Positions 8,782 to 15,869 of a DNA stretch of 64,000 nucleotides are shown piece by piece (the stretch's first letter is position 1; every line of letters starts with the position of its first letter). Made by a program: the position numbers and the translations under genes. Source of the DNA: Clostridia bacterium (GTDB lineage Bacteria; Bacillota; Clostridia; TANB77; CAG-508); assembly GCA_017524665.1 (NCBI GenBank), contig JAFXVF010000012.1, positions 35,939 through 99,938 of the forward strand, in the 5' to 3' direction. The notes beneath the pieces are model-generated. The model made no database searches, was not told the DNA's origin, and worked only from the letters and a program-made list of their open reading frames with translations.

Positions 8782-9171
8782 ATGATTAATTTTTTTCAAA
8801 ATGTTGATTGGATTTTGGTTCTCAAAAGTTTTGTTATTGGTGGATTAATCTGCTTAATTGGTCAAATTCTTATCGATAAAACAAAACTTACTCCTGCAAG
8901 AATTTTAGTTGCATATGTTACATTTGGTGCAATTTTAGGAGGTCTTGGTATATACCAGTATTTAGTTGATTTTGCCGGAGCAGGAGCCACTGTACCCCTT
9001 ACTGGTTTTGGTAACGCACTTGCAAAAGGTGCTATTAATGCAGTTTACGAAAAAGGAATATTAGGTGCATTTACAGGAGGAATAACCGCTACAGCCGGTG
9101 GCATTGCAGCAGCAGTTTTCTTTGGGTATATTGCAGCTCTTATTTCAAAGCCAAAAATAAAAAAGCAATAA
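8782..9171 (+). CDS. spoVAE: SpoVAE (SpoVAEb type) membrane protein
   Basis: 129 residues, mostly hydrophobic, with motifs shared with SpoVAC (GGLICLIGQ near residue 20 and FAGAGATVPLTGFGNALAKG near 63), three or four membrane helices and a basic C-terminus. It completes the minimal Clostridia spoVAC-AD-AE set and ends just before a terminator hairpin at 9214. No in-frame CGG occurs. Confidence 0.93.
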   Translation: MINFFQNVDWILVLKSFVIGGLICLIGQILIDKTKLTPARILVAYVTFGAILGGLGIYQYLVDFAGAGATVPLTGFGNALAKGAINAVYEKGILGAFTGGITATAGGIAAAVFFGYIAALISKPKIKKQ

Positions 9172-9176
9172 ATGAT

Positions 9177-9206
9177 AATTTTGGGGACGTGTCTAAAAAA
9201 TATCAA
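9177..9206. repeat. Solo arm of the GGGACG palindrome family
   Basis: The stretch GATAATTTTGGGGACGTGTC plus the following TAAAAAATATC closely matches the left arms of the palindromes at 25753 and 32753, but no right arm follows; instead a terminator hairpin starts at 9214. It may be a decayed copy. Confidence 0.5.
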
Positions 9207-9213
9207 AAAAAAA

Positions 9214-9235
9214 CGTTTAGGATTGTTCCTAAACG
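9214..9235. terminator. Bidirectional terminator between spoVAE and rplT
   Basis: CGTTTAGGA-ttgt-TCCTAAACG forms a perfect 9-bp stem flanked by an A run on the left and a T-rich stretch on the right, so it can serve both converging operons. Confidence 0.85.
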
Positions 9236-9251
9236 CTTCTTTTTCACTTTG

Positions 9252-9602
9252 TTAAGCTTTTTTTGCTGCTTCAACTAATTCTGTAAATGCTTTTGGATCA
9301 TTTATTGCAACTTCTGACAACATTTTTCTGTTTATTGTTACATTTGCTTTTTTAAGTCCTGCCATTAATTTGCTATATGTTGTTCCATTCATTCTTGCAG
9401 CAGCATTAATTCTTGCGATCCATAGTTTTCTGAAATTAGACTTCTTGTCTTTTCTTCCAACATATGCATACATTCCAGATTTCATAACGGCCTGTTTTGC
9501 CATTCTGTATCTAATGCTTTTTGCTCCAAAATATCCCTTTGCTTGTTTTAATACTTTTTTATGTCTTGCTCTAGTGGTTCTTGCTGTTTTTACTCTTGCC
9601 AT
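9252..9602 (-). CDS. rplT: 50S ribosomal protein L20
   Basis: 116 residues matching L20 throughout ([20 protein letters not shown], then AKGYFGAKS and [11 protein letters not shown]). L20 is an early assembly protein of the large subunit and, in Firmicutes, represses its own infC-rpmI-rplT operon by binding the leader RNA. It is the last gene of the operon and is followed by the terminator at 9214-9235. Confidence 0.98.
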   Translation of the reverse strand: MARVKTARTTRARHKKVLKQAKGYFGAKSIRYRMAKQAVMKSGMYAYVGRKDKKSNFRKLWIARINAAARMNGTTYSKLMAGLKKANVTINRKMLSEVAINDPKAFTELVEAAKKA

Positions 9603-9629
9603 TATATTTCACTCTCCTTACTTCTAACT

Positions 9630-9833
9630 CTAGTTACCATATGGTAATAATCTCTTGATTCCTGCTTCGCATGTTTTGTCTGCATATGCGTCTTGAATCT
9701 TTCCTCTTGATTTTTGTCTGCTTGTTTTATTTCCAAGCAAGTGTCTTCTGTTTGCTTTTGTTCTTTTTACTTTACCTGTAGCTGTATAAGAATATCTTTT
9801 CTTTGCAGCTTTGTTTGTTTTTAATTTAGGCAT
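9630..9833 (-). CDS. rpmI: 50S ribosomal protein L35
   Basis: 67 residues with the L35 pattern [20 protein letters not shown] and the [14 protein letters not shown] segment. It lies between infC and rplT as in most bacteria. The region upstream of it, between infC and rpmI, holds an unusual inverted pair of heptamer repeats (9854-9936). Confidence 0.97.
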   Translation of the reverse strand: MPKLKTNKAAKKRYSYTATGKVKRTKANRRHLLGNKTSRQKSRGKIQDAYADKTCEAGIKRLLPYGN

Positions 9834-9853
9834 AATATTTTGCTCCTTTCATT

Positions 9854-9936
9854 TTGGCATTTGGTATTTGGTATTTGGCATTTTGTACTTATCCTAATAA
9901 ATTAGATACTAAACGCTAAATGCTAAATGCTAAACG
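9854..9936. repeat. Facing arrays of heptamer repeats between infC and rpmI
   Basis: Four heptamers read TTGGCAT, TTGGTAT, TTGGTAT, TTGGCAT at 9854-9881. After 27 bases four more read CTAAACG, CTAAATG, CTAAATG, CTAAACG at 9909-9936. The two arrays are approximately complementary, allowing G-U pairs, so the intercistronic RNA can fold into one long stem. Both arrays are internally symmetric (outer units share C, inner units share T). Confidence 0.75.
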
Positions 9937-9963
9937 CATATATATAATTATAAAATAATTAAC

Positions 9964-10473
9964 TTAAGCTTTTTTCGCAAGAATAATAAATAAATTCTTA
10001 CCTTCAAGGACTGGTTTTTTCTCAGCTTGAGAAATATCTGAAAGCTCCTCTATAAATTTGTTAAGCGTATCTTCTCCGGCTTTAACGTAGTTTAATTCTC
10101 TTCCACGGAAACGTACAGTTATTTTTACTTTGTTTCCATCTTCTAAAAATTTTCTAGCGTTTTTGCATTTGAATCCAAAATCATGGTCTTCTATATTTGG
10201 AGTAATTCTTATTTCCTTTGTTTCCACAATCTTTTGATTCTTTCTTGCTTCTTTTTCCTTTTTAGCTTGTTCAAATTTGTATTTACCATAATTCATAATT
10301 TTGCAAACCGGCGGGTTGCTATTTGGTGCAACTAAAACTAAATCTAAATCCTTTTCAGCTGCTTTTTCAATAGCATCAAATGTTTTCATAACGCCAAGTT
10401 TCTGTCCTTGTTCGTCAATTACTTGTACTTCTTTGTCTCTAATTTGCTCATTTATTGGTAATTCTTGTTTTAT
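9964..10473 (-). CDS. infC: Translation initiation factor IF-3, apparent AUA start
   Basis: 169 residues with IF-3 N-domain (LPINEQIRDKEVQVI) and C-domain (IRITPNIEDHDFGFK) sequences, normal length. The only nearby ATG, at 10488, lies inside the Shine-Dalgarno (ATGGAGGTG), so it cannot be the start. GGAGG is followed by eight bases and then ATA at 10473, which fits the expected IF-3 start and the known use of rare initiation codons (AUU and the like) for autogenous control of infC. First gene of the infC-rpmI-rplT operon. Confidence 0.9.
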   Translation of the reverse strand: MKQELPINEQIRDKEVQVIDEQGQKLGVMKTFDAIEKAAEKDLDLVLVAPNSNPPVCKIMNYGKYKFEQAKKEKEARKNQKIVETKEIRITPNIEDHDFGFKCKNARKFLEDGNKVKITVRFRGRELNYVKAGEDTLNKFIEELSDISQAEKKPVLEGKNLFIILAKKA

Positions 10474-10514
10474 AAAAAACACCTCCATAGTTTTGTATTG
10501 AAACTATATTGTTT

Positions 10515-10643
10515 CAAAAAAATAAGACTTTCTTTAAAAGAAAGCCTGTTACTCTAAATAAAAACCAAAATGTTAAACTATTTGATTTTTAACCTTTTCC
10601 CTAAAAGTTAAGGTGAGAAGTAACTAGCTTCTTCTTTTAAACA
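10515..10643 (-). ncRNA. L20-type leader/attenuator of the infC operon
   Basis: The 5' leader starts near 10643 and ends in an attenuator-like hairpin: on the minus strand GGCTTTCTT, loop, AAGAAAGTC then a T-rich run (about 10517-10545), before the infC start. In Firmicutes this position carries the L20 leader, where L20 binding promotes termination. The upstream GAAGAAGC / TTACTTC complementary segments can form a further stem. Identity as the Rfam L20 leader is inferred from position and layout. Confidence 0.65.
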
Positions 10644-10649
10644 TAAATT

Positions 10650-10678
10650 ATATTAACTCATATTTACTAAAAAGTCAA
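10650..10678 (-). promoter_or_regulatory. Sigma-A promoter of infC-rpmI-rplT
   Basis: TTGACT (10678-10673), 17-bp spacer, TAATAT (10655-10650) on the minus strand. Confidence 0.8.
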
Positions 10679-10696
10679 GAGTTTTTCCAAAAAATG

Positions 10697-10725
10697 TTGA
10701 CTTTTTTTTGTTTTTGTATTAGAAT
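10697..10725 (+). promoter_or_regulatory. Sigma-A promoter of rplM-rpsI
   Basis: TTGACT (10697-10702), 17-bp spacer, TAGAAT (10720-10725). Confidence 0.8.
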
Positions 10726-10731
10726 AGTAGA

Positions 10732-10800
10732 GCAATTGATTGATTATATTTTCATTTTAGCTTACTTCTCCCCGGTAGCTAAGCTAATCTTGGAAATTAA
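10732..10800 (+). ncRNA. Probable L13 leader
   Basis: The untranslated leader of rplM contains a perfect hairpin TTAGCTTA (10757-10764) with TAAGCTAA (10780-10787) and a C-rich loop. Low-GC Gram-positive rplM operons often have an L13 leader here, so a ribosomal-protein autoregulatory element is likely; I could not confirm the consensus. Confidence 0.55.
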
Positions 10801-10841
10801 TTATAAAACAAAAAAGAAATGAATGGAGGGTATTTTTTACC

Positions 10842-11276
10842 ATGAATAATACTACTTATAGCGCTAAATCAAGCGAAATTGAAAGAAAATGGTATGTTTT
10901 AGATGCTAGCGGTAAACCACTAGGAAGAGTTGCAACAGAAGCCGCAAAGTTATTAAGAGGAAAACATAAACCAACTTATACACCAAACATTGATACTGGT
11001 GATAACGTAATTATACTTAACTGCAAAGATGCTGTTCTTACAGGAAAGAAATTAGACCAAAAAGTTTACAAACGTCATTCTGGATATATTGGTGGAATGC
11101 ATGAAACATCAGCAAGAGTTATGATGGAAAACAATCCTGAAAAAGCTATGTATATAGCAGTAAAGGGTATGCTTCCAAAGAACAGTCTAGGAAGACAAAT
11201 GATACGCAAATTAAGAGTATATGCAGGTAGCGAGCATGAAAACCAAGCTCAAAAACCAGAAATATGGAATTTTTAA
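10842..11276 (+). CDS. rplM: 50S ribosomal protein L13
   Basis: 144 residues, L13 over its whole length ([18 protein letters not shown] near the start, [10 protein letters not shown] near residue 107). It is preceded by GGAGGG and followed 21 bases later by rpsI, the universal pairing. L13 is an early assembly protein of the large subunit. Confidence 0.98.
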   Translation: MNNTTYSAKSSEIERKWYVLDASGKPLGRVATEAAKLLRGKHKPTYTPNIDTGDNVIILNCKDAVLTGKKLDQKVYKRHSGYIGGMHETSARVMMENNPEKAMYIAVKGMLPKNSLGRQMIRKLRVYAGSEHENQAQKPEIWNF

Positions 11277-11297
11277 ATAGAAGGGATGGGAATTTAA

Positions 11298-11705
11298 ATG
11301 CCAAGGGCTAAACAAGAAAAAATAGTGTTCTATGGAACAGGTAGAAGAAAAGAAGCCATCGCTAGAGTAAGACTTATGGATGGAAAAGGAAATATTACAA
11401 TTAACGGACAATCTATTGATGAATATTTTGGAACAGATATCTTAAAAGTTATCGTTAAACAACCATTAAATGCAACAAGTACATTAAACAAATACGATGT
11501 TGTATGCAAAGTTGTTGGTGGAGGTTTTACAGGTCAAGCTGGAGCAATTCGCCATGGTATAGCAAGAGCATTGCTTAAAGCAAATGGAGAATATAGACCA
11601 ACATTAAAACAAGCAGGATTCTTAACAAGAGATCCTCGTATGAAGGAAAGAAAGAAATACGGACTTAAGAAAGCTCGTAAAGCTCCTCAATTTAGTAAGA
11701 GATAA
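11298..11705 (+). CDS. rpsI: 30S ribosomal protein S9
   Basis: 135 residues with the S9 pattern: [15 protein letters not shown] near the start, [19 protein letters not shown] in the middle and the basic C-terminal tail ending APQFSKR that reaches the P-site tRNA. Co-transcribed with rplM; a strong terminator follows. Confidence 0.98.
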   Translation: MPRAKQEKIVFYGTGRRKEAIARVRLMDGKGNITINGQSIDEYFGTDILKVIVKQPLNATSTLNKYDVVCKVVGGGFTGQAGAIRHGIARALLKANGEYRPTLKQAGFLTRDPRMKERKKYGLKKARKAPQFSKR

Positions 11706-11720
11706 TCTTTATATAAAAAA

Positions 11721-11746
11721 GCCTCGGAAGGAATCACTTCCGAGGC
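11721..11746. terminator. Bidirectional terminator rpsI / SPOCS gene
   Basis: GCCTCGGAAG-gaatca-CTTCCGAGGC, a perfect 10-bp stem with A run on the left and T run on the right. Confidence 0.93.
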
Positions 11747-11763
11747 TTTTTATTATTAAAATC

Positions 11764-13305
11764 TTATATTTGTCTAAAGCAGAATCTTGGTATAAATAGC
11801 TGCCTTCCTATCTGCAATGTTTCTGGATTATCAATACTATTTATTTTAGTTATTTCTTCTATCGTACTTCTAAATTGTTTTGCTATGTTCCATAGTGTAT
11901 CTCCTGATTTTACATAGTAAATAACCATACTGCAACTCGAATTATCAGCATTTTTATCTTCTGTAATCTCATCTAATACTGAAATATCTTTATAATTTAT
12001 ACTATTTACAGAAAAAGATATATCAACATTAAGTCCTACATTTCCATCTGGCAAAAGTGAAATATCCTGTTTTCCACAAGTAATTTCAGTTTCTATGTCA
12101 CTATTGTCATTTACTCCCTGAACTTTTAAAGAATATTTCATAGGCAAGTTTATAATTTTATTACAAGCTCTATTTTCTATATCGTTCCAGAATAAAATAT
12201 CAACTTTTATATCTCCCTCATAGTCTATCTCATCATTTGTAGCTCTTTGCATATTAACAAAAGGTTTTATTTTAACATTATATATTTTACCTCCTGCAAG
12301 TTCAGGAATTTCCATTTTTTCATTAACATGAAAAGTGTCATTAAAAAAATCATTGTTTTCGATTATTTTTATTTGTTTTTGAGTAAAACTAATTGCCTGT
12401 GTTGGACTATATATGTCTTCGATTATAGTCATATTTCTTTTCTCATATGCAGAGCAGAATATCTCAAGTTCTGTTTCAACATATATAGAATGTTCATCTC
12501 CTACATTTGGCTTAACAATCAAATTTTTAATTTCATAATTCACATCACAGATATGATTTTCATTTACATTTTGGATGTCAACAATTCCTGTAACTGGAAC
12601 ATTGCTTTGGCAAGATTTTATCATATTGTCCTCGGTTAAGTATAGAACTCTTATTAATGCATCTGCTTTTACAAGTACTTTGTTATAGCTTACTTTAGTA
12701 TCTTTGTTTATTAGCAAAACGCTTGCATTTAGTATTTCTGCAATGGTATCTACAGTGTCTACTGAAATTGTTTCTTTTGCAAATGCTTTTGTGCTTCCAC
12801 CTCCAACTAGCGAATCCAAACTAATATCTTTTTCTAATTTCTGCATGTCGTTTAGTCCATTTATTGTACTTATAAAATCAATATTTTCATTGGAATAAAC
12901 CTTTAATTCAAAATCTACAGTCGCCCTTATGTTTATTTTTCTACCATTTATAACTCTTGCATCTATAGATTCAATTACTGTTTTTACTACTAAATCCATC
13001 CCTGTAATGCAATTAGGCATAGCAAGTGTCTCTGTAAAGTCCATGCTTGTATTTAACCCTCTTGTAGTACCTGCTTCATCATCTGAAGAATAAATAACGT
13101 ACACTTGAACTGTTCCATCAATTTTAACTTTCCCATCAAGTATTTCTTTTCTGTAAATGCACACTGTTCCAGCTGTTTGTACTGGACTTAAAATATCTGG
13201 CTTTATATCAGGAACTATTACATCCCCTTCTACCGTCCTACTTTCAACTTTTTTTCCCACAAGTTGGTTAACACATATACTCTCCTTTGTAGTATCTATT
13301 GCCAT
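11764..13305 (-). CDS. SPOCS (DUF3794) and LysM domain protein
   Basis: 513 residues with repeated SPOCS/DUF3794 beta domains (VVPDIKPDIL-like VIVPDIKPDI near residue 30; related segments near 170 and 310) and a C-terminal LysM domain (YYVKSGDTLWNIAKQF, about 463-478). SPOCS domains are found in spore coat morphogenetic proteins such as SafA/SpoVID relatives in Clostridia; LysM binds peptidoglycan or cortex. A role in the spore envelope is likely. GGAGGGGG precedes the ATG. It converges on rpsI across the terminator at 11721. Confidence 0.88.
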   Translation of the reverse strand: MAIDTTKESICVNQLVGKKVESRTVEGDVIVPDIKPDILSPVQTAGTVCIYRKEILDGKVKIDGTVQVYVIYSSDDEAGTTRGLNTSMDFTETLAMPNCITGMDLVVKTVIESIDARVINGRKINIRATVDFELKVYSNENIDFISTINGLNDMQKLEKDISLDSLVGGGSTKAFAKETISVDTVDTIAEILNASVLLINKDTKVSYNKVLVKADALIRVLYLTEDNMIKSCQSNVPVTGIVDIQNVNENHICDVNYEIKNLIVKPNVGDEHSIYVETELEIFCSAYEKRNMTIIEDIYSPTQAISFTQKQIKIIENNDFFNDTFHVNEKMEIPELAGGKIYNVKIKPFVNMQRATNDEIDYEGDIKVDILFWNDIENRACNKIINLPMKYSLKVQGVNDNSDIETEITCGKQDISLLPDGNVGLNVDISFSVNSINYKDISVLDEITEDKNADNSSCSMVIYYVKSGDTLWNIAKQFRSTIEEITKINSIDNPETLQIGRQLFIPRFCFRQI

Positions 13306-13356
13306 TTTATCCCCCTCCTTATTTATGCTAATATATCTATATTAAGGGAAATTAAA

Positions 13357-13384
13357 AAAAATTCCTAATTTCTTAGGAATTTTT
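13357..13384 (-). terminator. Terminator of veg
   Basis: AAAAATTCCTAA and TTAGGAATTTTT pair perfectly over a 4-base loop; on the minus strand the stem is followed by a run of T. Confidence 0.75.
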
Positions 13385-13396
13385 AGCATCTAATTT

Positions 13397-13696
13397 TTAT
13401 ACTGCTCTTTTCTTTCTTAATTTAGTTTCGTCAATTGGTGGAATAAGTGGACTATATCCAACACCATCATATACTTGTACTTCAACGTTTCTTGTTAACA
13501 CATCAGTATACGTATATGTTACATTTCTTTGATTCTCTTCATATCTAACAACAAAAATATTAGGATATGCTTTTTCTATAGTAGCTTCTTCTTCATAGGT
13601 TTTACTTCTTCCTAGAGTTCCTTTTACAATTATCTTTTGTCCAATTTTTTCTCCAATGTCAGTTTTTAGGTTCATAATGTCATTTTTGTAAATCAT
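13397..13696 (-). CDS. veg: Veg family protein
   Basis: 99 residues with the Veg pattern: an N-terminal helix, GQKIIVKGTLGRSKTYEEEA, YPNIFVVR and SYTDVLT-like TYTYTDVLTRNVEV. Veg is a small, abundant Firmicutes protein with an SH3-like barrel, linked to biofilm formation in Bacillus. It lies next to yabG, an arrangement also found in B. subtilis. The promoter is near consensus. Tail residues SPLIPPIDETKLRKK are an extension relative to Bacillus Veg. Confidence 0.9.
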   Translation of the reverse strand: MIYKNDIMNLKTDIGEKIGQKIIVKGTLGRSKTYEEEATIEKAYPNIFVVRYEENQRNVTYTYTDVLTRNVEVQVYDGVGYSPLIPPIDETKLRKKRAV

Positions 13697-13730
13697 GAAA
13701 CCACCTACTTCTTTTTTATACTATGGTCGA

Positions 13731-13759
13731 ATTATATCATTTTTAGTGGTCTCTGTCAA
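13731..13759 (-). promoter_or_regulatory. Consensus sigma-A promoter of veg
   Basis: TTGACA (13759-13754), 17-bp spacer, TATAAT (13736-13731): a perfect consensus, in keeping with the strong veg promoter known in Bacillus. Confidence 0.9.
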
Positions 13760-13852
13760 AAAAAGAAACTTCATGTCAATACCTTTAATCTCTTCGGGCA
13801 CAAGGCTTTTGGAGCTTTTCTCTTTTAATGTTACATTTATATTACAATTATA

Positions 13853-14426
13853 TTACAGTATTATTACTTCTTTTCTTCCCTTGCTTCCGTATGCCTCCAA
13901 CTCCTTTTGTTCCATCTCGAAGAAACTTTGAAATTTCTTCAATTGAAATGTATTTATGTTTTTCTGTCGTTGCAATTTTCTTTGCAACAATAAGTGGATC
14001 TTCAAAATCTATTAGAATTCTTCCTGGTGATGATGCAAAATTCGCACCTGATTTCATAATTGCTTCGTAAAAGCTTTGGCATGCTCCAGCAAATATCGTT
14101 ATTTCTTTCCCACTTATATGTTCCCATTTTCTTGCTTTTAATACTGTATTAATAAAATGTTTCGAATTTTGATAATTACAAATATCATAATATCTTTTGC
14201 CCTTTTTTATCATCTTGTCATGCCCTGTTATAATTAAAATGTCAGGCTCAAATTGATTAAGTAAATCTGTTATTACTTCTGCTTGCTCCTTTTCGGATAT
14301 ATTTTTTACGATTGCATTTAATCCCATTCTTTTATAATATACTTTTGATTTCTCTGCATATTTTTTATCACCGTCTAAATGTAAAATTGTTCCAGTTCTT
14401 TCTATTTTTATTCGTCTGTCCTCCAC
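13853..14426 (-). CDS. yabG: YabG sporulation protease, short form (in-frame CGG near 3' end)
   Basis: About 190 residues covering the catalytic region of the YabG/U57 peptidases (LHLDGDKKYAEKS, DILIITGHD, YQNSKHF, FAGACQSFYEAI, GANFASSP). YabG trims spore coat proteins. The start is a GTG with GAGGTG upstream; the N-terminal about 90-100 residues of longer family members are absent. Codon 180 is CGG (13889-13887). Read normally the end is GGIRKQGKK and the stop is at 13848; skipping the C gives GGIGSKGRKEVIIL with a stop at 13853, closer to the GGIx(S/T)(K/R)G ending I recall for the family. Both endings are possible. Confidence 0.85.
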
Positions 14427-14511
14427 ATTTTCACCTCATTTGTATTTTGTAAATTACTATATGTTATGGGGAAAAATGTTTATTTGTGATTTATTTTTTT
14501 ATTTTAAGGGG

Positions 14512-14540
14512 TTGTATATTATTAAATTTCGTGGTATATT
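14512..14540 (+). promoter_or_regulatory. Promoter of the small zinc ribbon gene
   Basis: TTGTAT (14512-14517), 17-bp spacer, TATATT (14535-14540). Confidence 0.6.
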
Positions 14541-14588
14541 ATTTATGATTTATAAACAAATCAAATTTAATTAACCTGAACACTTATT

Positions 14589-14645
14589 CCTTTTTTTTAG
14601 AATGGTCATTTAGGTCAAAATTAAATTTATATTCTAAAAAGGAGG
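14589..14645 (+). promoter_or_regulatory. Hairpin that can mask the ribosome binding site of the zinc ribbon gene
   Basis: CCTTTTTTTTAGAAT (14589-14603) can pair with ATTCTAAAAAGG (14631-14642), whose last two bases are the start of the GGAGG site at 14641-14645. Such AU-rich masking in a leader of about 105 bases is compatible with temperature- or protein-controlled translation. Inference from base pairing only. Confidence 0.45.
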
Positions 14646-14653
14646 ATCCCATA

Positions 14654-14812
14654 ATGGCTGATAAAACATTAGTATGCAAAGATTGCGGAAATGAATTTGT
14701 TTTTACAGAAGGCGAACAAGCATTTTATGCTGAAAAAGGATTTGAAAATGATCCTGTAAGATGCCCAGCTTGCAGAAAAGCAAGAAAAGAAGCAAGAAGA
14801 AACCAACAATAA
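14654..14812 (+). CDS. Small zinc ribbon protein
   Basis: 52 residues, starting MADKTLVCKDCGNEFVFTEG, with CxxC at 8/11 and CxxC at 37/40 (RCPACRKARKEA), followed by a basic tail. This is the zf-trcl type of tiny zinc ribbon found widely in Clostridia; its function is unknown, possibly nucleic-acid or ribosome binding. GGAGG lies eight bases before the ATG. The gene has its own promoter and a long leader. Confidence 0.9.
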   Translation: MADKTLVCKDCGNEFVFTEGEQAFYAEKGFENDPVRCPACRKARKEARRNQQ

Positions 14813-14827
14813 TTTTTAAAAAAACAC

Positions 14828-14913
14828 AGACATAGGGACGGAGCTTTTGTCTTGCGGGTTTTAAGAGAAAAACCTCTTGAAACCCGCAAGACAAAAGCTC
14901 CGTCCCTGTGTCT
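14828..14913. repeat. Long near-perfect palindrome between zinc ribbon gene and spoIIID
   Basis: Two arms of about 40 bases (left begins AGACATAGGGACGGAGCTTT, right ends GCTCCGTCCCTGTGTCT) pair with two mismatches around a short A-rich loop. It is far longer than a normal terminator and GC-richer than its surroundings. It lies between convergent genes and may act as terminator for both. The outer AGGGACG resembles other palindromes in the window. Confidence 0.9.
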
Positions 14914-14927
14914 ACGTCTAAAGTGTT

Positions 14928-15191
14928 TTAGCCCACTTTGTGTTTGTCTTCAAATTTATGCTTCGTAGCCATTCCCCCTCTAATATGTCTTTCTGCTTTA
15001 TTTTCATCAAGTACTGCTCTTACCTCTATCGCTAAAGCTTTATTTATATGTGTTAATCTTTCACTAACATCCTTATGTACCGTACTTTTACTAACACCAA
15101 ATTTTCTTGCTGCTCCTCTTACAGTGTCTTTTGTTTCTATAATATAATGTGCCAAATTTACCGCACGTTCCTCAATTGATACACCTTTCAT
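14928..15191 (-). CDS. spoIIID: SpoIIID mother-cell transcription factor
   Basis: 87 residues with the SpoIIID helix-turn-helix (TVRGAARKFGVSKSTVHKDV) and RLTHINKALAIEVRAVLDEN, near the usual length (about 85-93). It switches gene expression between sigma-E and sigma-K in the mother cell. The ATG at 15191 is chosen because GGGGG is positioned just upstream; an upstream in-frame ATG would add 17 residues absent from the family. Confidence 0.96.
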   Translation of the reverse strand: MKGVSIEERAVNLAHYIIETKDTVRGAARKFGVSKSTVHKDVSERLTHINKALAIEVRAVLDENKAERHIRGGMATKHKFEDKHKVG

Positions 15192-15285
15192 AAAGAAACC
15201 CCCATGCAAATACTTTTGATAAATAGTATTCACATGAGGCATGTATTATGAATTAAATGTTGGAATCAGGCTACAAGTGCTTTTC

Positions 15286-15314
15286 TTTACTTTTTTACAT
15301 ATCAATGGTATAAT
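15286..15314 (+). promoter_or_regulatory. Promoter of GC-rich cassette 1
   Basis: TTTACT (15286-15291), 17-bp spacer, TATAAT (15309-15314). Confidence 0.75.
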
Positions 15315-15377
15315 TATGTTTACAGGTATTATAGGCAATGCCTTTTATATCTGCATCATCACAAAGGAGGAATCATC

Positions 15378-15683
15378 ATGAGACCTACACCGTATAGCGT
15401 CGTTGATCAACTCCTCTGCATCGCTGAAGAAGGCCAAACCGTGGCTAAACTTGCGTTGTGCGAGGATGAAATCAACGACCTTCGGAAACGAGGCTTCACT
15501 GTAACAGAGCTTGCTCAGAAAGCCCAATCTCGGGGAAAAAGCAAGTGGTGTTGCCTCATCTTCTGGAGGAAACCAACAAGAGAAGAAGGCAAGCATGACT
15601 GTCTCATCTCCTGGAAAGAACCAACTATGAAAGTTTGCACCGCTGCAAACTTGTTGCGCATCGCAATGAATCCCCCGTTCTGA
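15378..15683 (+). CDS. Unknown GC-rich ORF, cassette 1 (foreign-looking)
   Basis: An open frame of 101 codons with AAGGAGG nine bases before the ATG, its own promoter and its own terminator. I recognise no family. The N-terminal half is helical (QLLCIAEEGQTVAKLALCED); the C-terminal half holds an internal repeat (CLIFWRKPT and CLISWKEPT). G+C is far above the neighbouring genes and codons such as CTC, GCC and CGG are unlike the host. It contains two in-frame CGG codons (36 and 52); if CGG forces a +1 shift here as in native genes, translation would stop at 15504 after 41 residues. Recent transfer is the simplest reading. Confidence 0.5.
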   Translation: MRPTPYSVVDQLLCIAEEGQTVAKLALCEDEINDLRKRGFTVTELAQKAQSRGKSKWCCLIFWRKPTREEGKHDCLISWKEPTMKVCTAANLLRIAMNPPF

Positions 15684-15693
15684 TGAGCAAAGA

Positions 15694-15716
15694 GACTCCC
15701 CATCGACTGGGGAGTC
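15694..15716 (+). terminator. Terminator of GC-rich cassette 1
   Basis: GACTCCCC-atcgact-GGGGAGTC followed by CCTG and six T. Confidence 0.85.
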
Positions 15717-15737
15717 CCTGTTTTTTATGATGTTTTG

Positions 15738-15851
15738 TTAAAAAAACAAATTCTTTATAATCAGTCCAATTACTGTAAATAGCATTAGTCCGATTAATTC
15801 CAGTATTCCAATTATTCTTTTTTTCTTATCATCTACATCTTTTTCTTCCAT
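15738..15851 (-). CDS. Tiny single-pass membrane protein
   Basis: 37 residues: a charged start (MEEKDVDDKKKR) followed by one hydrophobic helix (IIGILELIGLMLFTVIGLII). AAGGTGAT lies before the ATG. It follows the LamG pseudopilin gene by 18 bases on the same strand and may be co-translated with it. No family recognised. Confidence 0.6.
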   Translation of the reverse strand: MEEKDVDDKKKRIIGILELIGLMLFTVIGLIIKNLFF

Positions 15852-15869
15852 TTGTATCACCTTTTTTAT

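Noticed and set aside
9854..9936. Heptamer arrays as a CRISPR array
   Set aside because: Repeats are 7 bases with no spacers and no cas genes are present.
10474..10488. ATG at 10488 as the infC start
   Set aside because: It lies inside the Shine-Dalgarno sequence itself and leaves no spacing.
15321..15720. GC-rich cassette 1 as RNase P RNA or tmRNA
   Set aside because: The size fits but I find none of the conserved core segments, no tRNA-like ends and no tag frame; ribosome site and open frame favour a coding locus.
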